5,601 bases of DNA from Herminiimonas sp. (GTDB taxonomy: Bacteria; Pseudomonadota; Gammaproteobacteria; Burkholderiales; Burkholderiaceae): positions 1 through 5,601 of the forward strand of contig JACMQD010000145.1 of the NCBI GenBank assembly GCA_014377155.1, written 5' to 3'. Position 1 is the stretch's first letter, and each line of letters opens with the position of its first letter. The notes below the pieces were generated by a model. That model made no database searches. It saw only the letters and a program-made list of their open reading frames with translations, and was not told where the DNA came from. Below, piece after piece: positions 1-5,568 of the stretch. The position numbers and the translations under genes are program-made.

Positions 1-1477
1 CGCGCTGCATCAGGCGCGCGACGATTTCCGGCGACTGGTTTTCGGTCAGGCCGGCAAAGCCGTGGATGTCGGCCAACATGACCGTGATTTCACGGCGCGA
101 CGCATCGACGGCGTTGTCCACCGGTGCGCCGGCTTGCGAAACGCTGACCAGACGGGCCGCGACCGAGCGCGGCAAATAGGCCGACAGCAGCGAGAAAATG
201 CCGGCGCGCTCGGCGCCGGTTCGGTACAGTTCGGCTAGCAAGGTCAGTGCCAGAGCCAGTGGCGGAAACAGCAGCAATGGCGACAGCGGCAGCAGCAGAT
301 TGGCGCTGCGCAGTGCGAAAATGGACACCGCCGCGCCACAAGCCCAGGTCAGCGCGAACCAGACCGGAAATACCGCGACCCGATGGCTGGGCTTGGAAAA
401 GCGTCCGAGCAGCCAGGCCAGCAACAGGCAAAACGGGAACAGCAGCAACACGTCGAGCACCAGTCCCCATTGCGGCACATAGGCGAAGTCGTTATCGAGC
501 AGCGCAGAGAGAATTTCGGCATGGGGTTCCAGGCCGGCGGCAACCGGACTGATGGGAGTGGCGATGACGTCGGACAAGCCGAGTGCGGTGCCGCCCATGA
601 GCACCATCACACCTTTGAGCAGGCCGGGCGCGGGTTTGTGGTCGAGGATGTCGGAGGCCGAGATCGAAACCCAGTCTTTCTTGTTGTGGCGGTAAGGTAC
701 GACCAGCTCGCCGCCGCGCGATACCGGAATGGTGGCGATGGCGGTGCCGTCGTCGGCATTGATGGCGAGTTCCCATGCAGGCGACAGCAGCCCCTGCCCG
801 CGATGCAGGTCCAGCTTGGGATGGGCCAGCATGCCGGCATAGGAATTGACGGTCAGGCTCGGCAGGCAGTCGGCGCCTTTGTTGCAGATGATCGGATAAA
901 CCCGGCGCACTGCACCGTCGGTGTCGAAAATCGGATTGATGTGCCCTACCCGGCCCGGCATGATCGCCGCATGGTTGGCCACCACCGGTGAGCCGTCGAT
1001 GCGCGGGGCCTGGTCGGCCGTGCGCAGTGGGATCGGCGACGGCAGCGCCAGTCGCAGCATCGGCAAATCGCGATGTTCGAGGTCGTAGACGACTGCGCCG
1101 GTCAGCTGTGCGCGCTTGAACTGGACATCGAGGACATCGTCATTGGGGCGCGGTTCGGGAAACACCATGTCGATGGCGATGCTGGCGACGCCATAGTCGT
1201 CGATCAGGATCTGCAGCAGCCGGGCGATAGTGGGACGCGGCCACGGCCAGGCGCCCTGGCGGGCGATGCTGCGCTCGTCGACGTCGATGATGACGATGCG
1301 CGATTCCGGTCCGGCCTGCAGATCGAAACGGGTACGCCAGTCATCCAGCGCAAAATCGAGGGGCCGGAACACGTCGGGCAGGAACGTCGGCAGCATGACC
1401 GACCCCGCCAGCGCCAGCCACAGACTGCCTTGTACCAGCAACAGGCGCAGCGCCCGTCGATAGGGAAAAGCCGCCAA
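1..1477 (-). CDS. CHASE2-domain membrane adenylate/guanylate cyclase (class III), 3' end beyond the window
   Basis: This probable sensor cyclase should make cAMP or cGMP from ATP or GTP; 492 codons are visible and the frame is open to the left edge. Residues 8-33 form a first membrane helix preceded by arginines (N-terminus inside). CHASE2, an extracytoplasmic sensor domain, spans about 36-325 and shows the family hallmarks IVIIDVDE (61-68) and WPWPR (77-81). Three more helices follow at about 338-358, 367-388 and 393-415, then the helix YLPRSVAARL (433-442) usual before the catalytic core. The catalytic domain begins with VMLADIHGF, where D470 is the expected first metal-binding aspartate. 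The second aspartate and the substrate-specifying residues lie outside the window. The start is inferred as TTG at 1477-1475: an in-frame stop lies directly upstream, and the next ATG (residue 28) would remove most of the first helix. No good ribosome site precedes the TTG, so translation is probably coupled to the upstream fecR-type gene. Family confidence is high; nucleotide choice is unknown. Confidence 0.9.
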   Translation of the reverse strand, partial: MAAFPYRRALRLLLVQGSLWLALAGSVMLPTFLPDVFRPLDFALDDWRTRFDLQAGPESRIVIIDVDERSIARQGAWPWPRPTIARLLQILIDDYGVASIAIDMVFPEPRPNDDVLDVQFKRAQLTGAVVYDLEHRDLPMLRLALPSPIPLRTADQAPRIDGSPVVANHAAIMPGRVGHINPIFDTDGAVRRVYPIICNKGADCLPSLTVNSYAGMLAHPKLDLHRGQGLLSPAWELAINADDGTAIATIPVSRGGELVVPYRHNKKDWVSISASDILDHKPAPGLLKGVMVLMGGTALGLSDVIATPISPVAAGLEPHAEILSALLDNDFAYVPQWGLVLDVLLLFPFCLLLAWLLGRFSKPSHRVAVFPVWFALTWACGAAVSIFALRSANLLLPLSPLLLFPPLALALTLLAELYRTGAERAGIFSLLSAYLPRSVAARLVSVSQAGAPVDNAVDASRREITVMLADIHGFAGLTENQSPEIVARLMQR

Positions 1478-2851
1478 TCAGCGAACCCAGCGCGTGCTGC
1501 CCTCGATACGGGTCCCGCTTGGCAGGATGCGCTGGAACAGGTAACCGGCCTGGTCGGAATCCTTGGAAAGCGCACCAAGCACCTTGGTCCCGGTCGTGTT
1601 GTCGTCATTGACGAAGCTGCCGGTATCGGCAAACACACGGCCGCTCGACTGGATCGCTACCGGCGCATTGCCGGTACTGTTGACGGTGAGCGCCGTGTCG
1701 AACCGGCGCGCGCTGAAATCGATCGCCAGACTGCCGCTGCTGACGGTCGCCAGGCCGGTGCTGCTGCCGTTGACGATGACTGCGTCGGAGCCCGCCAGTT
1801 TGAATGCGGCGGTGCCGGAGCCGGGCAGCGCGAAATTGTTGCGGCGGCCGTTTTCACCGAACAGGATCTGATTGTCGAGCAGGAGGACCGGTTCGGCGTC
1901 GACCGGCACCCCTTCGAGCAGCGGCTTGCCGGAGTCGGTCCAGCGCCCCCAGAACTTCGGCGGGGCGGCAATGACGACAACCGGCGGCAGTGGCGGCGGC
2001 TCGACCACGACGACCGTTGGCGGCTCGATGACGACGGCCGGCGGCACCTGCGAGGCATCGACGCGTGTCTTGATGACATCGGCAGCAGCCTGACGTACGG
2101 CATCGCGGGGTTCGACGCCGGCCGGGGCCTTGGATTGACGGTCGGTGGAGACTTTTGGCTCTTCGGGACGCGGCGGCGCGAGCAGGTTCGGTGATTCCAG
2201 GGCTTTTTCGGCCGGCACCAGCAGCGGCACTTCGCTGCGGCTGCGCAGTTCGAGATACGCATTGCGCATGGCGGCCGTCAGCACGCGCGTGGCAGCCGAT
2301 TTGCAGGGCCCGATCGCACTTGCCAGACAGTCTGCCGACAGCGGCGACATGACGACCGCGCCGCTTTGGACAGTGACCCGGGTAATGTCGGCGCTGGCCT
2401 GTACTACGAAATCGGTACCGCGGATGCCGATGGCGGCCAGCGGCGTATTGAGGCGGTAGGTTTCCTTGGAGGCTTCGCCGGCGCGGCCGGTAATGCTGCG
2501 GGCAACGCCCTGCTCGAGCACGAGCTTGATGCGATTATTGGCAGGCGTGGCGGCATCGTAACGGTAGTCTTCGATGCGCAGGCGCGATTGTGGCCGCACG
2601 CTGATGAAGGCGCCGTCGATCATGCGTACGTGGATGTGGCCCGTGGCACCGGTGGCCAGCGTCAGCCCGGCATTGACGGCGTCCCCGCGCGCGACCGGCG
2701 TTGCCTTGCCGTCGGCGCCGATCAGGCTGGCGTCGCCGATGACAAACGAAACCGAACCGGCGACGTCGGCCGCGGTGGCGCCTGCCGATAGCATGACCAT
2801 GCAGATCAGCGCGACTGTCTTCAGGCGGAGAGCCGACAAGAGTCCGTGCAT
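1478..2851 (-). CDS. Exported FecR-domain protein with proline-rich linker and beta-rich C-terminal domain
   Basis: This 457-residue protein has a typical signal peptide: KT at 11-12, a hydrophobic core at 13-24, and likely cleavage after ATA (25-27) or the next Ala. There is no later membrane helix, so it is probably periplasmic. A FecR domain covers about 65-170, with GHIHVRMIDGAFISVRPQSR (71-90) and the conserved LNTPLAAIGIRGTDF (134-148). C175 and C183 could form a disulfide. A low-complexity Pro/Val linker (about 269-298, repeated PP-VV units) leads to a Gly/Ser/Thr-rich beta-type domain (about 299-457) ending in the pattern GALSKDSDQAGYLF then GSTRW. That C-terminal pattern resembles lipocalin or TbpB-like beta-barrel tails, but I cannot confirm it. 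Classical FecR is a membrane anti-sigma regulator; here no sigma factor gene is present, so the FecR domain is more likely a sensory or scaffold module. It is the first gene of an operon with the CHASE2 cyclase, and periplasmic interaction with CHASE2 is an inference. The start ATG is supported by GAGGA five bases upstream. Confidence 0.9.
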   Translation of the reverse strand: MHGLLSALRLKTVALICMVMLSAGATAADVAGSVSFVIGDASLIGADGKATPVARGDAVNAGLTLATGATGHIHVRMIDGAFISVRPQSRLRIEDYRYDAATPANNRIKLVLEQGVARSITGRAGEASKETYRLNTPLAAIGIRGTDFVVQASADITRVTVQSGAVVMSPLSADCLASAIGPCKSAATRVLTAAMRNAYLELRSRSEVPLLVPAEKALESPNLLAPPRPEEPKVSTDRQSKAPAGVEPRDAVRQAAADVIKTRVDASQVPPAVVIEPPTVVVVEPPPLPPVVVIAAPPKFWGRWTDSGKPLLEGVPVDAEPVLLLDNQILFGENGRRNNFALPGSGTAAFKLAGSDAVIVNGSSTGLATVSSGSLAIDFSARRFDTALTVNSTGNAPVAIQSSGRVFADTGSFVNDDNTTGTKVLGALSKDSDQAGYLFQRILPSGTRIEGSTRWVR

Positions 2852-2856
2852 TGTGT

Positions 2857-2861
2857 TCCTC
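2857..2861 (-). promoter_or_regulatory. Ribosome binding site of the FecR-domain gene
   Basis: On the minus strand GAGGA lies five bases before the ATG at 2851. It fixes the start that yields a complete signal peptide. Confidence 0.7.
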
Positions 2862-2924
2862 GAGCGCGAGTCGACAGCGCAAATCAGTTCTGTTTAATAT
2901 CAAACCGCAAAACATGTCGCAAAA

Positions 2925-2933
2925 ATTATAGCA
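2925..2933 (-). promoter_or_regulatory. Extended -10 promoter element for the fecR-cyclase operon
   Basis: On the minus strand the bases read TGC-TATAAT, a perfect extended -10. No good -35 hexamer is seen 16-18 bases upstream, which fits a promoter that relies on the extended -10 or on an activator. The start of transcription would fall near 2918, giving a leader of about 67 bases. Confidence 0.65.
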
Positions 2934-2987
2934 GTTGGGATATGTGGCGGCGTTTTTTTACTAATTTGGTAATGCACGTTGGAAATT

Positions 2988-3003
2988 TGTGATAATTCTC
3001 ACA
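2988..3003. promoter_or_regulatory. CRP-type operator 1 (perfect TGTGA-N6-TCACA)
   Basis: The bases read TGTGA-TAATTC-TCACA, both half-sites perfect against the Crp consensus, with A/T-rich flanks (AAATT upstream, CAAA downstream). The centre is about 77 bases upstream of the predicted leftward transcription start and about 74 upstream of a possible rightward start near 3070. The regulator encoded at 3214 carries the residues known in E. coli Crp to read this half-site, so it is the obvious candidate ligand. Confidence 0.8.
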
Positions 3004-3013
3004 CAAATTTGTG
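3002..3013. repeat. 12-bp perfect palindrome CACAAATTTGTG within the operator cluster
   Basis: The palindrome overlaps the right end of operator 1 by two bases. Its right half, AAATTTGTG (3005-3013), repeats directly the 2983-2991 sequence at a 22-bp offset (two helical turns). It may be an additional, differently spaced binding element or a by-product of overlapping TGTG half-sites. Confidence 0.6.
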
Positions 3014-3020
3014 CGAATAT

Positions 3021-3036
3021 CGTGATGTATGTCACA
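3021..3036. promoter_or_regulatory. CRP-type operator 2 (CGTGA-N6-TCACA)
   Basis: The bases read CGTGA-TGTATG-TCACA, one mismatch in the ten key positions. On the minus strand it begins AAATGTGA, an excellent match to the extended consensus. The centre lies 33 bp (about three helical turns) from operator 1, so both would sit on one face of the helix. If the rightward -10 is TAAAAA at 3056-3061, this site is near -41.5, the class II activation position. If the -10 is TATAAA at 3040-3045, the site would overlap the core promoter and suggest repression. Confidence 0.75.
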
Positions 3037-3039
3037 TTT

Positions 3040-3061
3040 TATAAAATTCTGCGGATAAAAA
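3040..3061 (+). promoter_or_regulatory. Candidate -10 elements for the crp-type gene
   Basis: Two A/T-rich hexamers are possible: TATAAA at 3040-3045 and TAAAAA at 3056-3061. Neither has a good -35. The choice decides whether operator 2 would activate or block transcription; I cannot decide from sequence alone. Confidence 0.3.
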
Positions 3062-3213
3062 TGTGATAAAACCATTCTCGTTTCATGTCGCTGCGGAAAA
3101 GAGACAAAGATGCCGACAGCCGGGTTTATTGGCTCAAGGACATTTCGTGCGCATGTAAAATTGCCGGGGCTAATCACTCAAAGTCGTGCTGTTCAACCAA
3201 TTCTCGTATTGTC

Positions 3214-3951
3214 ATGTCGATTCCGATAGAAATCGTTTCAAAAATTCCGATGATGGAAGGGCTGGACCAGGACACGCTGACCACCGTTTCGCGTCTGATG
3301 ACCAGCCGCAGCTACCTGAGCCATGACATCGTCATGCGCAAGGGTGAAGCAGCCGAGCATCTGGCTTTCCTGCTGGACGGCAAATTGCAGGTGGTCGATA
3401 TCACCGCCGACGGCCGGGAAATCGGCCTGCATTTCATCATGCCGGGCGCGTATTTCGGTGAACTGTCAGTGATCGACGGTCAGCCCCGGTCGGCGGCGAT
3501 CATTTCAGTCAAGACGTCGGATGTGGCTTTCCTGCCGAGTGCGCAAGCGCGGGCGCTGATCTTTAACCGGCCGCTGATCGCGCAGCGCATGCTGACGCAT
3601 TTTTCCCAAGTCCTGCGGGCGTCGTCGCACCAGCGCACGCTGCTGAGCATTCCGAACGCGTTCCAGCGGGTTTTTGCGCAGTTGCAGCTTTTTGTGCGGG
3701 TGACTAATGAAGGTACTGTGATCGAAGGGCTACCGAAACAGCACGAGATCGCGATCATGGTCAATACCAGCCGCGAAACCGTGTCGCGGGCGCTGCATAC
3801 CTTATTGAAGCTCAATATTCTGGTCAAGAAAGGATCGGTGCTGATCGTGTCCAATCCCGAGATGCTCAGGAATGCCGCAGTGGTGGGGCTGGAGGAATCG
3901 ACGGCGGCGGCCGGCAAACCGGTCACGTCACAGGTTGCCGCTGCCGACTGA
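3214..3951 (+). CDS. Crp/Fnr-family transcriptional regulator with cyclic-nucleotide-binding signature
   Basis: This 245-residue protein has the size and two-domain layout of Crp proteins. The N-terminal cyclic-nucleotide-binding fold (about 11-120) contains the phosphate-binding cassette FGELSVIDGQPRSA (81-94). It keeps GEL and the R92-S93 pair that in E. coli Crp contact cAMP. A long dimerisation helix follows (about 121-145), then a helix-turn-helix at about 176-198. Its recognition helix TSRETVSRAL matches E. coli Crp CSRETVGRIL at the DNA-contacting R, E and R, so a TGTGA-type target is expected. It lacks the N-terminal Fnr iron-sulfur cysteines, so cAMP or a related nucleotide is the likelier signal. 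The tail (about 226-245) is Ala-rich and probably disordered. I chose ATG 3214 because the family fold starts there. ATG 3085 would add 43 residues with weak codon bias and four cysteines (22, 24, 35, 36). The divergent cyclase gene and the two CRP-type sites suggest autoregulation and cyclase control. It may or may not be the organism's main Crp. Confidence 0.9.
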   Translation: MSIPIEIVSKIPMMEGLDQDTLTTVSRLMTSRSYLSHDIVMRKGEAAEHLAFLLDGKLQVVDITADGREIGLHFIMPGAYFGELSVIDGQPRSAAIISVKTSDVAFLPSAQARALIFNRPLIAQRMLTHFSQVLRASSHQRTLLSIPNAFQRVFAQLQLFVRVTNEGTVIEGLPKQHEIAIMVNTSRETVSRALHTLLKLNILVKKGSVLIVSNPEMLRNAAVVGLEESTAAAGKPVTSQVAAAD

Positions 3952-3998
3952 TGCGGGCTGCGACTGCCCTGCCGCACGCAGATTAGCGGTGTTGTCAC

Positions 3999-4035
3999 GC
4001 AGGAAGCATCGGTGCCGAACACACCGGAAGCCTGC
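3999..4035 (+). other. Hairpin in the regulator-antiporter spacer
   Basis: GCAGG (3999-4003) can pair with CCTGC (4031-4035), and inside it CGGTG (4010-4014) with CACCG (4022-4026) around a seven-base loop. No T-run follows, so it is not a convincing intrinsic terminator. A smaller hairpin directly after the stop codon (GGGC 3955-3958 with GCCC 3966-3969) also lacks a T-run. Confidence 0.35.
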
Positions 4036-4058
4036 ATTTCCCCATATGGATTCTGAAA

Positions 4059-4081
4059 ATGCAACAATTTTTGTTTTGCAT
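4059..4081. repeat. AT-rich interrupted inverted repeat upstream of the antiporter gene
   Basis: ATGCAACAA (4059-4067) and the right arm ending TTGCAT (4076-4081) form an inverted repeat with two extra T residues in the right arm. It sits 37-59 bases before the antiporter ATG, where a promoter or operator could lie. CATAGT (4079-4084) is a possible weak -10 element. Confidence 0.3.
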
Positions 4082-4087
4082 AGTCCT

Positions 4088-4094
4088 AGGGGGA
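4088..4094 (+). promoter_or_regulatory. Shine-Dalgarno-like AGGGGGA ahead of the two-codon minigene
   Basis: This is the only purine-rich ribosome-site candidate before the antiporter. It lies 11 bases before ATG 4106 but 23 bases before ATG 4118, so it suits the minigene rather than the antiporter. The antiporter itself has only a weak GAG (4108-4110) seven bases upstream of its ATG. Confidence 0.4.
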
Positions 4095-4105
4095 CGAAAA
4101 TCATC

Positions 4106-4114
4106 ATGAGATAA
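4106..4114 (+). other. Two-codon ORF ATG-AGA-TAA just before, and in frame with, the antiporter
   Basis: The bases read ATG AGA TAA CTA ATG, so the minimal ORF encodes Met-Arg, stops, and is followed after one codon by the antiporter start in the same frame. AGA is normally a rare arginine codon in GC-rich bacteria. It could be a translated minigene that passes ribosomes to the next ATG by reinitiation, or chance. No coding function is claimed. Confidence 0.35.
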
Positions 4115-4117
4115 CTA

Positions 4118-5416
4118 ATGACAAATGCAGCATGGTTTGTTTTGATCGGCTTGCTGATGCTGACAAGGGGTCTGTCGGCGAGCCACCTGAAGAGCTTGCC
4201 GGTCACGTCGGCCATCATCTACCTTGCGGTCGGCCTTGTGCTCGGCCCGACGCTATTCAATGTTTTTTATTTCGATCCGATCGAACAGTCGGCATTGCTC
4301 GAGCTGCTGACCGAAATCGCGGTCCTTATTTCCCTTTTTTCGGCAGGCGTCAAAATGCCGGTGCCGGTCAAGCTGGCGCGCTGGATGCCGCCGTTGCGGC
4401 TGGCGACGCTGTCGATGATCATCACGGTGGGCATCATCACGGCGTTTTCGGTCTGGGTGCTGGGCTTGCCGCTCGGCGCCGGCGTGTTGCTGGGCGCGGT
4501 GCTGGCACCTACCGATCCGGTACTGGCGACCGACGTGCAGTCGCGCTATCCGGGCGACAACGACCAGTTGCGGTTCACGCTGACGTGCGAGGCGGGGATG
4601 AACGACGGCACGGCGTTTCCGTTCGTGATGTTAGGGCTGGGGTTGCTGGGGCTGCATGAAATCGGAGAATTCGGCTGGAAATGGATGCTGGTCGATGTGT
4701 TGTGGGCGACGGCGGCGGCAATCGCCATCGGCGTGGCCGGCGGGGTTGCTATCGGCCATGTGGTCTGGAAGCTGCGCGGGCGCGAGCAAAAGCACGACGT
4801 GCTCGACGACCTGGTCGGATTGGGACTGATTGCGATCGTCTATGGCTTGAGCCTGGTGTTTCATGCATGGGGATTTCTGGCGGTATTTTTTGCGGCGGTG
4901 GCATTACGGCAGACCGAATTCAAGCTGGCCGTGGCCATCGGGGTGAAGCCGGAACAGTTGCGCAGCGAAGATAGCCGTGACGCCAGCGGGCCGGTGGAAG
5001 CGCCGCCGATTGTCAGCGAAGAAGCGCTGGTGTTCAAAGAGCATCTGGAAAGATTGTCGGAGCTGATGCTGGTGCTGTTGTTGGGCGGCATGATGTTTTT
5101 CGGTTTCTGGAGCTGGCGCACGGTAGGGCTGGCGGTGTTTCTGTTCGCGGTGGTGCGTCCGGTGAGCGTGCTACTGGGGCTGATCGGCAGCGGCGCATCA
5201 TGGCGGATTCGCACGATCTCGTCATGGTTCGGGGTGCGCGGCATTGGCTCGATCTATTATCTGATGTATGCGATACAGCATGGCTTGCCACAGAATCTGG
5301 CGCGCGAGCTGATTCAGCTGACGCTGATCGTGATCACGCTGTCGATCCTGTTGCACGGGACTAGCGTGAAGCCGTTGTTGGGGTTGTTGTGGCGCAGACA
5401 GGACAAGGGGGCGTAG
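4118..5416 (+). CDS. Cation:proton antiporter, CPA1 / NhaP type
   Basis: This complete 432-residue inner-membrane protein is predicted to exchange Na+ or K+ for protons in pH and salt homeostasis. About a dozen hydrophobic segments are visible, starting with 5-19 and 29-50. The transport core is intact: the unwound-helix motif APTDPVLA (130-137) and EAGMNDGTAF (158-167). Its E158-N162-D163 spacing matches the E/N/D ion-site triad known from archaeal NhaP proteins. The asparagine-aspartate pair, rather than two aspartates, points to electroneutral exchange. Later features are R347 in VVRP and the GVRGIGSIYYL segment (372-382), typical of this family. A hydrophilic stretch at about 277-312, rich in E, D, S and P, separates the two halves and is probably a cytoplasmic loop. 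The start at 4118 is preceded by an in-frame TAA. It lies 166 bases after the crp-type gene on the same strand, so it may be cotranscribed or have its own promoter. Which ion it carries cannot be told from sequence. Confidence 0.9.
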   Translation: MTNAAWFVLIGLLMLTRGLSASHLKSLPVTSAIIYLAVGLVLGPTLFNVFYFDPIEQSALLELLTEIAVLISLFSAGVKMPVPVKLARWMPPLRLATLSMIITVGIITAFSVWVLGLPLGAGVLLGAVLAPTDPVLATDVQSRYPGDNDQLRFTLTCEAGMNDGTAFPFVMLGLGLLGLHEIGEFGWKWMLVDVLWATAAAIAIGVAGGVAIGHVVWKLRGREQKHDVLDDLVGLGLIAIVYGLSLVFHAWGFLAVFFAAVALRQTEFKLAVAIGVKPEQLRSEDSRDASGPVEAPPIVSEEALVFKEHLERLSELMLVLLLGGMMFFGFWSWRTVGLAVFLFAVVRPVSVLLGLIGSGASWRIRTISSWFGVRGIGSIYYLMYAIQHGLPQNLARELIQLTLIVITLSILLHGTSVKPLLGLLWRRQDKGA

Positions 5417-5470
5417 AAGCGAGCTTGAGATTCGGGTTTGGGTCTATACGAAAAAAATCAACCGTTTCAA

Positions 5471-5552
5471 GTCACGATCAGATCGGTCCAGGCGCTCTCT
5501 TCTTTAGCGGGAGAATGCGTCCGGACGGGGTTTGATTGATCGATCGTGGACT
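5471..5552. repeat. Imperfect inverted repeat downstream of the antiporter gene
   Basis: GTCACGATCAGATC (5471-5484) matches the reverse complement of GATCGATCGTGGAC (5538-5551 region) apart from two single-base indels, with a loop of over 50 bases. A separate 10-bp palindrome, CGTCCGGACG, lies at 5518-5527 inside the loop. A T-run follows at 5562-5568, so a long, irregular terminator is conceivable but weak. Nothing else is recognised in 5417-5568. Confidence 0.3.
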
Positions 5553-5568
5553 GGCCGTATATTTTTTT

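Larger units (their letters stand above)
2852..3213. other. Divergent control region between the fecR-cyclase operon and the crp-type gene
   Basis: This 362-bp stretch is clearly more AT-rich than the flanking genes and holds no convincing gene. It contains the leftward promoter, two CRP-type sites, a 12-bp palindrome and candidate rightward -10 elements, each listed separately. The part from 3085 to 3213 is open in the regulator's frame, but its third codon positions are only about half G/C and no ribosome site precedes ATG 3085, so I treat it as 5' leader. It also holds a 39-codon ORF (ATG 3110, stop 3227-3229) that ends 16 bases inside the regulator gene; whether it is translated is unknown. 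Confidence 0.7.

Noticed and set aside
1204..1638. Minus-strand ORF spanning the FecR-cyclase junction
   Set aside because: It is out of frame with both genes, and its Ser/Arg/Cys-rich translation is typical of a shifted reading of a high-GC gene.
1073..2194. Long plus-strand ORF (373 codons) opposite the FecR and cyclase genes
   Set aside because: Its product is rich in D, R, G and Q with no recognisable fold. It lies antisense to two genes with clear domains, as expected of a shadow frame in GC-rich DNA.
2926..3177. Minus-strand ORF of 83 codons in the divergent control region
   Set aside because: It runs through the promoter and operators, has an AT-rich unbiased codon use and no ribosome site, and shows no similarity that I recognise.
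3085..3213. Fnr-like iron-sulfur cysteine cluster in the extended N-terminus of the regulator
   Set aside because: The cysteine spacing (C-x-C, then ten residues, then CC) does not match Fnr, and the extension is probably untranslated leader.
3953..4040. Rho-independent terminator after the Crp-type gene
   Set aside because: Hairpins are possible, but none is followed by a T-run.
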